The notes: generated by a model from the sequence alone, not told the origin. Positions 23,385 through 36,347 are shown, numbered from the stretch's first letter. The stretch: 64,000 bases of DNA from Erythrocercus mccallii (GCA_013397435.1 VZRG01000193.1:500878-564877); one strand, 5' to 3'. Numbers and translations are program-made.

Positions 23385-24732
23385 GTAAGTCCGGGCGGCC
23401 GGGCAGGGGAAAGCGCCCGGGGCGGCGGCGCTGTCCGGGAGGAGGCAGAGCAGCGCGGCGGGGATCCTCACCGGGCCGAGAGGGGAACCGGACGGCGGTG
23501 CGACGCCTGGCCATCGCCGCCCGGCGCTGCGTTCCCGCGGCGGAGAGGACGACTCCGACCTTCGGCGGACTGCGGCGGCCGAAGCGAAAGTGCCGGCAGC
23601 GCCGCGCCCCGGCGGCAGCCCAGGATCTGCGGCCGGGCGAGAGCCGGGCGCTGCTGCCGGCTGGGGCGGCCGCGGCGCCGCATCCTCTCGGCCCCGCGTA
23701 CCTGCGCTCCTCTCGCCGGCGTGGCGGCGGCTCGCCCGGCCCCGCAGGACGCGGAGCTTGGTTGCGGACGGAGAGAAGGGATTTTTGTCTTCATCGCAGC
23801 CGCACCAGGACCACAGCTACCTCGCCGAAGTTTTCTTATCCCTTTGCTTTCGATCGCTAGACAAAGCTCATTTCAACAGCAGCCTACTCAGAGTTACCCA
23901 AAGCGGGCGTTCTGCGCGCTGCCAGCCTGTGCCTTGCGGACGCGGCGCTGGCCCCGGCGGGAGAGCAGCGGGGAGCCGCGGGACGCGTCCCTGTCACTTC
24001 AGGGCCGGCCTGCCGGCTCCGGTGTCGGCCCCGCAGGACGCTGCAGGAAAGTCTGTGCGTGTGTATGCATAGATATGAAAATAAAAAGTGAGCTAGAAGG
24101 CTCTGTCAAAACGAGACCGATTGTAAAACAAATGAATTTAAATAGCAGATAAAAATTTAATGTGCCTGCAGGACTTTAGCTTTCAAACAACAAAAGAAAT
24201 GGGTGATATACTAGAAGTATATCAGCCAGAGCAGCTTTTAAAACAAACAGGAATAAATCCTTCTTTCTCTCATCTTTTAACAGGATGGTACTGGGGCAAC
24301 ATGACTGTTGCTGAAGCCAAAGAAAGGTTACAGGATGCCCCTGAAGGGACCTTTTTGGTTAGGGATAGTTCGCATTCAGAGTATCTACTGACTATATCGG
24401 TAAAAACATCAGCGGGACCGACCAATCTACGTATAGAATATCAAGATGGCAAGTTTAGACTGGACTCTATCACTTGTGTCAGATCTAGACTTAAACAGTT
24501 CAACAGCGTTGTGCATTTGATTGAGTACTATGTTCTTATGTGCAAGGACAAAACTGAAACACCTTCAAATGGAACAGTTCATCTTTACTTGAACAAACCC
24601 CTCTATACATCTACTCCATCTCTGCAACACCGCTGCAGAATAGCTATAAACAAGAGCACAGATCAGATCTGGGAGCTGCCATTACCAACAAGACTGAAAG
24701 AGTACTTGAAAGAGTATCAATATCAGGTATAA
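23240..24732 (+). CDS. SOCS2: SOCS2, suppressor of cytokine signalling 2 (complete)
   Basis: SOCS2 is a cytosolic negative regulator of growth-hormone/IGF and other JAK-STAT receptors. Its SH2 domain binds phosphotyrosine sites and its SOCS box recruits Elongin B/C-Cullin5-Rbx2 to ubiquitinate the receptor. Two coding exons, 23240-23384 and 24284-24732, join in phase (g|ga, Gly49) to give 197 residues against 198 in mammals. The start MTLR matches the family. Residues 1-48 form a variable, Ala/Glu-rich N-terminus. The SH2 domain begins at GWYWG (49-53), with the phosphotyrosine-binding Arg75 in FLVRDSSHS, then LLTISVKTSAGPTNLRIEY and FRLDSI. The loop before NGTVHLYL is three residues shorter than in human. 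The C-terminal SOCS box has a BC-box (SLQHRCRIAI), the Cul5 box LPLPTRLKEYL and the terminal YQYQV. The tandem STAT5 motif and uORF upstream suggest feedback and translational control. Confidence 0.97.
24284..24732 (+). CDS. SOCS2: SOCS2 coding exon 2 (SH2 domain and SOCS box)
   Basis: The acceptor is catcttttaacag ending at 24283. The exon encodes the whole SH2 domain and SOCS box (149 residues counting the completed Gly49) and ends with TAA at 24730-24732. The frame stays open upstream of the acceptor into the intron to an ATG at 24160, so it looks longer than the real exon. Base composition is AT-richer than the first coding exon, which lies in the CpG island. Confidence 0.97.
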
Positions 24733-25004
24733 ATATATTTTCTAAATGCCTCTAACACAGAGTAACTTTTGAATGCAATTCTTAAAATTCACCAAAGAAC
24801 TGAGTAATCAGTTATACAACTCTGCATGGAATTCACTATCAAAACAGTGGCAGTTCTGGGAGAAAGGTTTTTATTTCAGATGCCACAAAGGGAGACTTCA
24901 TGTAAAATAATTCCTGTTTGCATCCTTGGGGGTTTGACAAGGTGGCATGCTATTCTTGCAAGGAGAGAGAAGCCAGGAATCTGTCCAGATTGTGTTGCTT
25001 TGTC

Positions 25005-25010
25005 AATAAA
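25005..25010 (+). terminator. SOCS2: Candidate SOCS2 poly(A) signal (proximal)
   Basis: AATAAA 273 bases after the SOCS2 stop. Which signal is used cannot be told from the sequence; the family often has long 3' UTRs. Confidence 0.45.
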
Positions 25011-25737
25011 ATGCTGCACTATCAAATGCTTACTGAAGCAGTGGGACCTGGAGAGACTTCATAAGTGGCCAGAAACATATGAGAGTTTACAAGTATCTCA
25101 GTTATCTGATTCCAAGATTAATTTGGTGCTGGTGTTCATATAATCCTAAAAGCTTAACTAGATCACACTGTGATAATCTTGCTAAAGTTATGCAACTAAT
25201 CAAATCCAGTCAGAAAAATGATCAAGAATTCCATTTTTATTGAATTGCTCTCCTACTTTTCTGCAAGCAAAGGAGTACTGTAAGTAATCAGTCTAAAACA
25301 TTGTTTTTCAGAGTTTTCTGACCTTAAAAGAAAAAGCTGACTTTAAAAAGAAATGCCACATCTTTCACAGGAGCTCAGTATATTGCTGATTATACCAGAC
25401 TGGTATCCCAGAAACCTTAACATGTTAACATCTTCACAGTGGTGATAAATCCATGCTATTATTATGAAGCCTCTTTTGGTTGAGGCTTTAGATCTATATG
25501 CTTCAGACTTTCTTCAGACAGTTCCAATGTCAAAACATGGATATCAGCAGTTACGTCTTCTACAGTGTAGAATGTTTTTTTCAGCCTGTTTCCCAAAATA
25601 TGGGGAAATAAGATGTGGATTTTTTAAGGGGGTTGGTTTTCCTTATTCTTCTTTTTATTTTCATTTTCTTTCTTTCATTTTATTTTATTTCACTTTTTAA
25701 CTTTCAATTCACCATTGTAGCTATCAGATGATTACTC

Positions 25738-25743
25738 AATAAA
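25738..25743 (+). terminator. SOCS2: Candidate SOCS2 poly(A) signal (distal)
   Basis: A second AATAAA, about 1 kb after the stop, follows a T-rich stretch (25620-25700). It would give a 3' UTR of around 1 kb, a plausible length for SOCS2. Confidence 0.45.
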
Positions 25744-28600
25744 GTAAATCAAAGTGCCCAACAATCTCTCAATCTTTGTATGTATAGATTTGCTACTATG
25801 CAGGAAAGAGTGCTTTTATAAAGGAACTTATATAATTTCCCAGCTAATACTCAGATAAATGCATGTATCAATGAGGACAAATACTCCTGCTTTGCCTTTG
25901 TGGTGCTGCTCAAAAGTATAGCTGGATTACATTCAGATTAGTGGCTTAGAGGCTGCCTGCTGAATTCCTGTAGTTGGGTATTAGCATAGGACATTGCTTT
26001 TTCTGTTACAGTAGTCTTCCAAACAGGAAGAGAGAACTAACACCCCCAGTACCCATTCTTCAGCTCAAATGTAAAGTATTTAATGGAAGAAATACACATG
26101 ACGAGAATAATAGGAGAGCAGGAAAGAGAGAAACAAGGACATAGACTCATCCGTAGTCAACAAATTAATAGCTTTAATTCTTTCCCTAGTTTATTTTTAA
26201 TTAAAGCAAAGACCTGTGCTTGAACAAGGAGGGTTGTCAAGACTTGCTGTAATCTAGCTTTGCCCAGGCTGAAATAGAAACAACATAAAATAATCTTGTT
26301 TTCCTTGTGACTTAACTGCTCTGTTGTACTGTCAAGATGTTCCGTCCCTTCTCATGAACTCTGGGGCACTGACCAGCTTATTTCTTGCATCTAAACTCCC
26401 AGTGTTATACACACAGTTTTGTCTGTAACATGCTGGCAGAAATGAGTAGCAGAGCCATGGAGAAAAAGAAGGCACCAAGGGCCCTAAGGCACAGTGGGTG
26501 GTTCCTTGGTATGATATATACTTGATATGTTCTTGTTCTTGCTGTGGAAAAGGTGGGTTTCTCCTCCTCCATGGCTTAAATTTTCTGTCCCCATTTTCAA
26601 CTCAAGCTTTAGTATAGAAATGGGAGGAGTTTTCTTCTGAAAAACAAACCAAAATATTTTGTGATGTAAAATTTTCCCCATATCTTGCCAAAATGTATTT
26701 GGAAGTTTTTCACATTATGTGGTGACCACCCTTTGGTTCCCATGTCCCATGTATTCCAGGTATGTGTCATAATCACATGGTTCTTGTCATCAGTCTTGCT
26801 AAGATCTGCCACCCTCTTGCTGAAGAGCTTTTCCTGTGAGCAGAGCCTGTCAAAAAACGGTTTCTGGGAACTCTTTTCATTTTGATGAATCCCTTCTTGC
26901 ACTTCTTGTCTAGCTCTACCCTGTGGCGAGAGAACTGCTGTATGGAATAACTTCCATCACACTCACAAACACTCTAATCTGCTGCTGTGTTAACAGTCTA
27001 CTACTGTGCCTTTTCAGCCAGGGTGATACTCTTGGAGTCTCAGTGGCAAAACCATTATACTAAGGACCTTTAAAATAAATCCCTAGGGGTTTAAAATAAT
27101 GAACACCAGTGCTGGAGCAAGCAGACTGAGAAGATAGGAGCTTTGGGGTGCAATGAGACTGCTATATTGCAAATATAAGAAACTATTTATGGCTTGCTGC
27201 TGGCAGACTATGTAAGCAGTCATAAGCTGGCCAAGTGTACCCCACAGCAGAGCCAACCTCTGAGGAACAAGGGGCAGATGCAGGGAAGCTTGCTGTTTCT
27301 TCTAATAACACTTCTCCAAAGAACAAGGGCAAATGGCAGGCTGAGGACAAGGAGAGCTGGCAAAGTGAAAGATGGTGATTCTTGTAACTAATCAAGATTA
27401 GTTACTGTGATGTGGAATCAAGTCACCAAACATTTGGCATATTGACCTAGACTTCGTATCATTTGTATTAGTTCCTGTGAGGAAAAGCAGGCTCTGTAAT
27501 GATAGTGTGCTTGAAGCTGTGAACAATATTTTAAACAGACTGGAGGGGGAACTAGTCCTCTTTGTATGAAAGCACAGTTCTTGTCCTCATTAGGATGCCA
27601 GTCCTAGGGTTGATGCATTGCACTAGTAAAACTAAACCACAGTATAGCTTGCAGAAAGCTTGACTTCTTTCTAATGCAGCACAGAGGAATGACTTGTTCT
27701 GGTACAAAAAATCTGATGATAGAACATGATTAGATTTAAGCAGTACAAAGATCTTGCATGTAGACTTTGTGAATTTTCAGACATGAAAATTTTCAGACAT
27801 GTTGTTCAAACATTTAAAAAAACTTTCAGTGCCTTTTTCTTTACCTTATGGATGTTGTAGCTTGTTTGCAGCACTAGCTTTTAAACTTTGGGCCCTTCAG
27901 ATTATAAAAATTACTTTTAGCTGGTATATATAATCTTCAATTGCTAGTACAGAGTGTGCAGCAATGCCAGTTTCACAGGTTCAATGCCCATGAGTCAACC
28001 AAAAATCATGATAAGGACTTAAATCCTAAGCCTTTTTTTCCCCACATGTGTTGGTTTGGTTTTTCTTTTTTGAGTCTTGAAGTTTCAGATTTTCCAGTTT
28101 GTATCTGGAATGTTAGAAAACCACTTTACTTAAAGGAAAACTGAGACTCCTACAATCCTAAAAGGCGATGCTTAGAAGAACCAACCAAAATAAACATAAC
28201 TGCAAGATGAATGATGAAAATGGAATTGGTGATAGTATTTAGTTTAGCACTAGACCTAGCAGAAGTGTAAACTAGGGCAGCATTTTAGTTGTATGGGTAT
28301 CTTCCTGCTGGTAGTATTATCACTGGAGACAGGAAATGGTTTGAGTACAAGATGAATGGGTAGAGTAGGAAGGTAACCAATCAGCTGCACCCAGTGCATT
28401 AAAAGTAATTTTATTTTAATCTGATCTTGTCAGTATTGTCCTAATTATATTTTATGCAACCACATTCTAGATGAACAATATAAAATGATAGCAAGAAGGA
28501 AAAAATGTCCACCAGAACATGGGGGGCAGAGGATTTTTTTATGTCTTACAACAATGAGGAATTTACTCCTATAATGAGACTAAGTCTCATCACCTTGAGA
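25744..28600. other. Intergenic, nothing recognised
   Basis: AT-rich DNA downstream of SOCS2 with only short unrelated frames. A small tandem duplication of attttcagacatg occurs near 27773-27801. The 3' UTR of SOCS2 might extend into the first part. Confidence 0.45.
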
Positions 28601-28636
28601 AAACAGAATCTACATATGACAAGGAGGACAGAGTTC

Positions 28637-29023
28637 TGTAGTTGTGAGAATTTCTGTACCTTAGCCTGATGCCTTGGGAAAGCTGACCTGAAACAGAGGC
28701 TGGAAAGAGCTAGAGTATAAAGTAGATATTTATTGAAAGGCCTCCAGAATCCACCTTGGGCAGGACAGGAGCACCAAGGCTGCACCCAGGGTGGACTAAG
28801 AATGGTTACAAAAATGGCTGCCTGGTCAGGAGATCTCATATTTTTATAAGCTTTGGTTCATTTGCATATTGGGGTTTAATTGTCCAATTACAGCTTCAGG
28901 TTGTGAGGTCTCATCCTTCTTGTTTTCTCTCTTCAGTCCACTGTTGTTTATGCTGTTGGACTGAAAGTTGTCCTTGGTCCTCTGCAGGAGAAGGATTTGT
29001 TTTGTCTATCTACTCTGTGAAGA
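28637..29023 (-). mobile_element. Candidate solo LTR of an endogenous retrovirus
   Basis: Read on the minus strand, the stretch has a TATA-like ttataaaaat near 28842, then about 100 bases later a poly(A) signal caataaat near 28730, the order expected in an LTR (U3-R-U5). On the plus strand it starts with TG and is flanked by a matching hexamer GAGTTC at 28631-28636 and 29024-29029, compatible with a 6 bp target-site duplication. No retroviral coding region adjoins, so it would be a solo LTR. The right end is not a clean CA, so the boundaries are tentative. Confidence 0.6.
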
Positions 29024-30109
29024 GAGTTCACTAGCACTTAATATGAGGCTCAGAACTACACCTAAGCAGCTCAGAATCTGAAAATATGAAAAGCTAAAGC
29101 TTAAGGCATCAAGCCAACTCTCATGTTTTAGCAAAACGTTCCTGCAGGTAAATTACCTTGTTAAAGATTGTTTAAAAAGCTTTATTTACTTACATGCTCT
29201 ATTCAAGAGCTTTTTCTTGTATTCCTGATAACAATCCTATTGATTTTTCCTTTGGCTATAATCTTAGGCTCTAGCGGAAAGTAAGTCAAGTGATATCAGG
29301 GCTTTGCTCTCCTTAAGCCAAAGCACATAATGGAAATAGGAAGAGATATCTTTAGACATGGGTATCATGTCTAAGAGTCATCTAAAATAATGTAAAATAA
29401 AATTTTTGCCACCTTTGTTGTCTTTAAAATAAATCTTAAGTGTCATATTTACTGCTAGAGGAAACAATGGCTTGACTGAAAATGCCTGGAAACAACATTC
29501 CACTGATATATAACTTCAGTTACCATGGTCTGAGCTCACTTTACAACAACATGGCAATTTGCCACAGTATTGCTAAAATTGGGTAGTTTCTACAATCGGC
29601 TGAATATCAGTCAAAGGAACTGGGAGGCAGAGTTGGTTCAGGTGCTGACCATCACTGGTCCCTATCCCCTGTCTTAGACAGAGAGCACACTACAAGCTAG
29701 GTGAAACACAGCTGCCAGGAACAAGATGAGAAAATATCCTGCTTTCTAAAGAGGGAATTACTTGCCTGGCTTTTATGTCTGAGAAGGGGCTAAAGAGAAA
29801 GGACATGGAAAAGCCAGGAGCTCCTGTGAGAGGTGGCACTTCTCACAAGGTGTATCAAATAACTAACCACCTGGATGAGTACAGTGCTGAAAGGTGTATT
29901 AATAGAGATTTAAGGTCTAGGGGAATAACAAGTATCAGTACAGTTTGAATCCACACATAGACAAAGTCTGGCTAGATAGCTCAATTTCAAGAAAAATTAG
30001 CTTATAGCAAACTCAGTCTGTCCTGGTGCCAGGGCTACCAAGCAGGAGAGGGATTGTGTTTATTAATCAGGTTATCTACAGGGCTTTAAAGCAGCCAGTG
30101 CCTCTGAGA

Positions 30110-30176
30110 AAGTCTATAGAAATATAAAAAATAAAAAATAAAAAAATAAAAAAAGTCTATAGAAATATAAAAAATG
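30110..30176 (+). repeat. A-rich low-complexity tract with flanking duplication
   Basis: The unit agtctatagaaatataaaa occurs twice, about 44 bases apart, on either side of an (ATAAAAA)n tract. This is a slippage or local tandem duplication product. Confidence 0.8.
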
Positions 30177-31029
30177 ATGCTGGTTAATCTACCTGATAAA
30201 TTGTATATTTTATTCTACCTAGATTCTATTTTTAAAAAGGGATTGCCCCTATGTTTCATTTTGTTTTCTTCCAGAATTTGAGCCATTATTTTTCCAGGAA
30301 CTGAAACACCAAAATAATACCAGTCCTTTCTATGGTATTAACGAGGAATATAACACTGGAGCAAAAGCTACTTATATTAGCATAACGAATGAGCTGGCAT
30401 TTAGTAGGAAAAACTTCAAAGAGATAAGATCCAGGAAAAGTTTAGTGGTGAGTGCTGCAAAGAACAAAATACTCTAAAAAAAACCCAAACAAACAAATTC
30501 AATGCTTCTGTCTTGATTTTTCTTTCACTGGAGGGCAGAGTTTATGTAAGTAAATCCTTTTGATTCCAGTCAAACTGTTCTATAATTGATGTTTCATAGC
30601 TGAGGTTTGCAACTTGGTGCACTGTTAGTTAACAAATAGTAAATGCAGAGGTATGTTAGACATTGGGAAAGATTCAAAGCCCGGTTCAAATTCTTCTTTT
30701 GAAGTTATTTGGATCAGGCTTGATAACAGTTTTATGAAAAATAGTTGTAAGTCTGAAATAGCTGAAAGTGTGAAAATCCCCTTTCAAAATGCTTTGTTAC
30801 AATTTAACTGTATCTCTTCAGGTTGAAGCCCTGAAATAGGATCTGTTTGGCTGAGTCGCTGTACCCACACTGCCTCAGGGGGACTCTCCAAATTTGAGAG
30901 ATGGCTCTGGACACCTTATTACATACATTTGCTTTTTTTTTTTTACCCTGTTTGACACATCTGGAGGGCAGAATAAGTTATGATCAACTCTTACTATGCA
31001 AGGGATTTTGAGCTGGTCAATTTTTTGTA

Positions 31030-31095
31030 GGAAGAGCACTAATATTGCACTGAGCTGCAATTTATCCATCTGTAAAGTGGGTGGTGGAGTCAACA
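31030..31095 (+). repeat. MIR-like ancient SINE remnant
   Basis: The phrase gcactgagctgcaatttatc followed by catctgtaaagtgggtgg parallels the MIR core region (cctcagtttcctcatctgtaaaatggg). It is short and diverged; identification rests on recall of the consensus. Confidence 0.5.
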
Positions 31096-31795
31096 TTCTG
31101 TAATTTCTCAGCATAGGGTGAAAAGTGGCTTATACTTTGAATAACATTGATAGGAACTTAGGCTGCAATGAGGGCAGTATCGGCTGCACTGCTAAAAAGA
31201 GAGAAGGAAGTAAGTTAGGAAAATGAGATCCTTGTCTAACTAGATTGCAGTGGATGTGGCACAGCTCCTTCCTGAGCTGAAGTGCTTCAGACGTGTTTTC
31301 TGTGAGGGAAACTGCTTGTGAGCAGCTTTCTGGAAATTCATATTTCTTTTAACTCCCCTGATAGAGGATGCAGTACCTACTTGCAGGATGCTTCACTAGC
31401 CCACAGGCAGGCACATTTCATTTTGAAAGGGAACAAAATAGATCAAGTGAATTTTTAATCAAAGAGTATTTTTTGTTTGAAAACAGGATATATGGGAAAG
31501 GTATAAGCAGTGGCAAATATCTTGCTGGGCTATCTGTAAAAAATTCCATGAATCACTACTAGCTCCTGAAGTATAACCTTACAGTAAGAACCTTTCAAAA
31601 TTTGTATTGCATATGAGTTTGTCCGGTTCAAATCCTGGGGAAGCAGCAGAAGATTACAAAAACAATAGCTATTCTCCCCCTAATGAAAGCAACCTTCTAG
31701 TCTTTTATCTAAAATATTTGAAAATCATTTCATATGCTGTAATTTGCAAGTAAAGTAAGTTGGTTTTGTGAAAAGATTTCAGACTTCAATCTTTA

Positions 31796-31890
31796 ATTAA
31801 CTTTAGTTATTATTTAGTTAGTTACATTTTAGTTTAGTTAGTTTAGTTATTATTTAGTTATTTTTATTATTTAGTTATTATTTAGTTATT
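31796..31890 (+). repeat. Low-complexity TTAGTTA/TTATTTAG tract
   Basis: Repeated units of ttagttattattt and ttagtta with variable spacing over about 95 bases. Simple AT repeat of no evident function. Confidence 0.8.
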
Positions 31891-34800
31891 TAGTTACATA
31901 GTTGCCAATGTTTGATTTTCAGGTTATTAGTGAATTTTCTTTGTTTGTTCTCATATTCATAAAATGGTGCTTTACATTTAAAAAATAATTTCATGTTAGG
32001 GATAAATAATAAATAATAAGAGGCTTGCAGTATTTCATGTGTATCCTCAAAGAATCTTTAAATTAAACTTAAAAATAGATTCATTAATTCATTCACATTA
32101 ATTCACATATTTAAAGGACTACAAATTCTGAGAAATACTGAGTCATGTTTTGCAAGTATTTATTGCATGGGGTTTTTTTCACAATTCACTGGATTGTTTT
32201 AATGAAATGTATACAAAAGTTTTGCATTTGATGCCTGCTTTCTTTTTTATAACTATTTCTCCTTTTTATAACTTTTTGCTAGGGATTACTTGTATCATAG
32301 TAAACAGCACTAAGAATTCATTGCAGTACTGCTAATAAACATTTTTTATTATGGAAACAAATGTAAATATATAGACACTACAGAGTCACTTTAAGCCCCA
32401 CGTTTTAAGATGCTTTAAAACCTTCTGTGCTATATTTTACCTACATGCTGGATGTGCCTTAATACTTTTAAGGAAGTTCAAAATGGGTCACCTATATTTT
32501 ATATTAATTCCTCTCTTTGATCTGCATTTAATTTACAGTCATTATTATTTAGAGGTATGGAAGTTACAAAGTATCAGAACAATTACACAGCAGCCCAAGG
32601 GATGATCCTGTTCACTGATGTGCTTCAGTCCTGCCCATCATCTTTTTTTAGGAGGGATAAGGAGTCATATTTAGTAGCAAATGCCACCTGAAGAGCAACA
32701 CCTCTTCGCAACTGACCACCTAGTGCTCTCAAATCCTGCCAGCATCCAGCATAGCATGCCTAAGTTTTCGTCTAGAGTTTGGGCAAACTTTCAATACCAA
32801 ACCCTTCCTTGACATCAGCCAGGTTTTTAGTGACTGGCACGGGAGATTTGGATCTTGGCATTACAGCGGCCCATGGCTGCAAAGGGGAGTGCAATGGGGA
32901 CCAGGGTGAGGAGGAAGAGAAGAGGGAGGAAGGGAAGGGGACAGCAGTGAACAGCAATGGTTTGCAAGACCCTCAAGTGGCCTTCAGGCCACCGAGGTTG
33001 GCTCACCCTGACTTATATTTTAACACTGTTTTTGAGACACATCACTTACAGAAATGTTTTCTGCGGTCTTCTTTCTAAAATTGACATGCAAGCATACAAG
33101 ATATGTTTTTCTTTTCCCTTCTGAATTTCTGAGGTTTTGTGAGAGATTTAACCAATTAGAGGTGTTTTTAATAAACAAATCTAGAGGCTCCTATTTTTTT
33201 CCTTTGTCCCTAAAGCTGGAATGCTGTCCTGTAGACAATTGAAAACAGCATAATCCTAATAGATTAAATCTGCTTGTGCCAGTTTTAAGAACACATTTGG
33301 CCTCTTGTTATCAGCAGAAAACAAACTAGTCTGTAGAAAACTAAATACATACATGCTTAAACAGCTTGACTCTAGCATAAAGGATTCTCTGAAAAGCATT
33401 TAAAAAATCTCATTGTTCTGGTACAGTTTCTAAAAAGGTTTTTGACTTCTAAGTGAGCTTTTAAAAAGTGTATAATAAATGTAAAGATCTGGGATTATGA
33501 CTTGGAATAACCCACACGTAAAGTCAATAGCATTGTCAGAAGAGATACTGCCTAGTTTGGTTCCCACAGATTTGTGATGCTGAATTTAGCAGTCCTTTAA
33601 TAGTGTGTCCTGATCACCACTGATGGTCCCCCAATCTGCAGAACCAGACAGAACAAGCTTTTAAGACTGGAAGTCTGAGGATACTGATGTGCAGGGTTGA
33701 CTATGGTCCAATGATCTGCTAAGTCTAGGAAATACTTTTTTAATCCACATGGTTAGCTTTGAGATTTGAGCAATTAGTGGGGTTTTGACATCAAACTGGC
33801 TCAAATATATATAAAATATATGTATGTATTTGTCCTTAAAACTGAAATAGAACCAAACCATGTCTCTGAAGGTTTGTTGAACTTGGACCAGAATGGAACT
33901 GGAAGACCTTTAGTGAAGGCTGAACCCAAATGGGACCAAACCAAAGAATTTAAGGACTTCTCTCCTTGGACTTAAAGTATTAACTCTGTCCATCCTTATC
34001 CTGTAGCTGTACTATATAATCAAAACCCAGGCTGCACTGCTGAAGATGAACCCAAAACATCAGTAGCATAATTACAGTTTCCATTAAATAATTTTGCAGC
34101 ACTAGTTATTAACTAGTGGAAGGAAAAGGAAACACCAGGATTTCCCTTAATGAGGTTTGGACCTCTGGTGCTGTCCTATTCCTTCCTAGGCTTGTCTGTT
34201 TCCTTTCACTGCTTTCCTTCTTTCTATCTCTGTTCAGACTGCAAGCAAATTTGTGACAAAATGCTTACTGTATAACTGCTAAAATTTCCTTGGGTGGAAT
34301 CTGGAGCTGCTCTATGCATATCCATATGTTTTGCTAACTTTCTAAGACATTCTTGGATAGTATAAAATAAAAAAAAAACCTTTTAATTTTATACTAAACC
34401 TTTTGTCTCATCTGGCAAAAAGATATAGTAAATGTAAGTGATGTAACTGCTTGTCCTAATTTTCTATTTTAAAATGCAGCCACATTATCTGCAATTAAAA
34501 GCAGCTGTCAGGATTGCAATGATGAGATTCTCTGAAGTCTCCAAGTTTGGTCACTTCAATTCCAGATATAATGCTGTTCCTTAGATCATGACTGAAAGAA
34601 AAAAGAAAAAAGCAGCACTGACAATCAGAAGTATGAGAAGCTGGGAAGCTTTCAGTAGCTGTGTAGTGCTGTGCTGAGGAACAATCCTACAGAGTGTCTG
34701 TGGTGTCTCTGCTCCCTGGTGCTGCTCTGTGCTGTTTACAAAAAAGCATCTTCTCACAACTAATATTGCAAACATCGCGGCAAGAAAATTTAAAACCACT

Positions 34801-36317
34801 TCAGTTGTACTTTGGCTACAACAGCAGCATACTTCTTGTCTTGGAGCTACTGACGATAACTTACTTGTGTGGCTTGCAGTGTTGTCAAATATGTTAATGC
34901 ATTGCTCTGAAGCAACCCAGAGGAGTATTTAGATTTTTTTTATGTCTGCATTCCTAGAAGACTAACATGTGCCTGAGACAAAAAAATATTTAGCTTGGTT
35001 TATCAGATGTATTGTAATAAGATATTATTTATCAATTATTCACAAGCAATTTAACCCCCTGTATCAAATTTATTACCTGTAAATAATTATAGATAAAAGC
35101 ATTAGGTCATCTAACTAAAACACTGCTTAAAAGCTGCCATGTAAGTAGCAGATCCGCAAAAGCTGTCTGCATGATAAATGCATCTAATTTTTAAAAACAT
35201 TTCTTAAAACCAGCATACAAACTTTGCCTTTAAGGCTGATTTACATTCCATGTCCACATAAATTTGCAACTGTCAGCCACAGGAAAATCAAAGAAAAAGG
35301 ATTTAAGATTCCTTAGTCTGACTGCCTATCTTAATGCAAAATCTTGTAGGTAAGTATCATATTAAGCATAGGCAGTATGTGAACTCTACCAATACTACTT
35401 CTGGTTACAATCTTCCACGGCCAAGTGTTTCCTAGGAAAGGTACATAAAGGTTTCCACAACTCGCTTCCAGATACCTTTAAATATTTCAAATACCCTAAA
35501 TCTGTACAATTAGCTTAAACAGAGCGTACAAATGGGATTCATAAGGTAACAAGGTTTCTAGCAGCAGCTGCAGCAACCACCTTTCCCGCTTTTCCAGAGG
35601 GTAGGTATTAGCATGCTGTGCAGACTACAGCCAGCTTGCTGTGGCCGCCTGCAGCTTCAAAGGTAGTACGTTCCAGTACTGGAAGTTTTTTGGGGTTTTT
35701 TTTCCCCCTTTCATTGCTATTGCGGTCCCGACATGAAAGAAAATCCCACTCAATCCCGTGTGACACCTGACACTTATGCAAGGATGGAAAAAAGTTATTC
35801 CATGATGTGTGAGCCTCATATTTACAGCTCTGTGAATCACAGTCTTCTCTTTTCTACCGTATTTCGGTTTCAAGTATCCATATAGAGTGAATAATACAGT
35901 ATTCAGTAATAGAGGAATAAAACAAGAAGAATGTGCATAGAACTGTGGTGGACACAGGCCAGCTCTTACTTTACTAAATGGTTTTAATCTATTAAAGTTT
36001 CTTCATTTATAGGCTGTTCAGATGAAAGTAATGAAGCTAAATGTATAAGGTATTCGATATAATACTGCTCTGTGTCTGATATGAATTCACCAGCACAAGG
36101 ATGAAGTTCGGCTTAGCGCATACTCAGAAATAGGAACGTCTCCCTAGAGAGTAATGAGATCAGCCGCTTCTATTGTCATTACAACCGCAATTCCGTAATT
36201 CCTAATTTCATTTTAGATACAACCCCTCCTCTCACTAAACATGCCCACCACCCTGGCTCTCAGAGCGAGGCAGCTCCTCCGAACTCCCGCAAAGGCGCCT
36301 CCTTGGCGGAGACACCT

Positions 36318-36347
36318 CCCGTTCCCGTTCCCGTTCCCGTTCCCGTC
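36318..36347 (+). repeat. (TTCCCG)n hexanucleotide repeat in the CRADD promoter
   Basis: About five GTTCCC/TTCCCG units within the CpG island upstream of the inferred CRADD exon 1. The minus strand is (CGGGAA)n. Such a repeat may vary in length between individuals. Confidence 0.9.

Larger units (their letters stand above)
20580..24030. promoter_or_regulatory. SOCS2: SOCS2 CpG island / promoter region
   Basis: About 3.4 kb of very GC- and CpG-rich DNA spans the SOCS2 promoter, the inferred first exon and the first coding exon, contrasting sharply with the AT-rich flanks. It contains the tandem STAT5 motif at 21264-21283. The many long overlapping frames on both strands here are what low-stop GC-rich DNA produces, and are not annotated as genes. 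The transcription start cannot be placed exactly. Confidence 0.85.
29040..36200. other. Intergenic between SOCS2 and CRADD, no gene recognised
   Basis: AT-rich, with short unrelated frames only. It contains an A-rich local duplication (30110-30176), an ancient MIR-like trace (31030-31095) and a TTAGTTATTA-type low-complexity tract (about 31796-31890). The last few hundred bases lead into the CRADD CpG island. Confidence 0.45.

Noticed and set aside
22519..23514. 331-codon minus-strand frame across the SOCS2 CpG island (and similar long frames at 20781-21970)
   Set aside because: GC-rich DNA has few stop codons, and frames open on all sides here. The composition is Arg/Pro/Ala/Gly with no domain, and it overlaps the true SOCS2 exon.
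24160..24283. Treating the open frame from 24160 as the true SOCS2 start
   Set aside because: The MTLR-starting exon at 23240 matches the family start and splices in phase at Gly49. The intronic segment has a proper acceptor and no family similarity, so it is kept only as a possible alternative start.
31624..31640. tRNA B-box-like ggttcaaatcc
   Set aside because: No matching A box, acceptor stem or cloverleaf can be formed around it. It may be a chance match or a very old tRNA-derived SINE.
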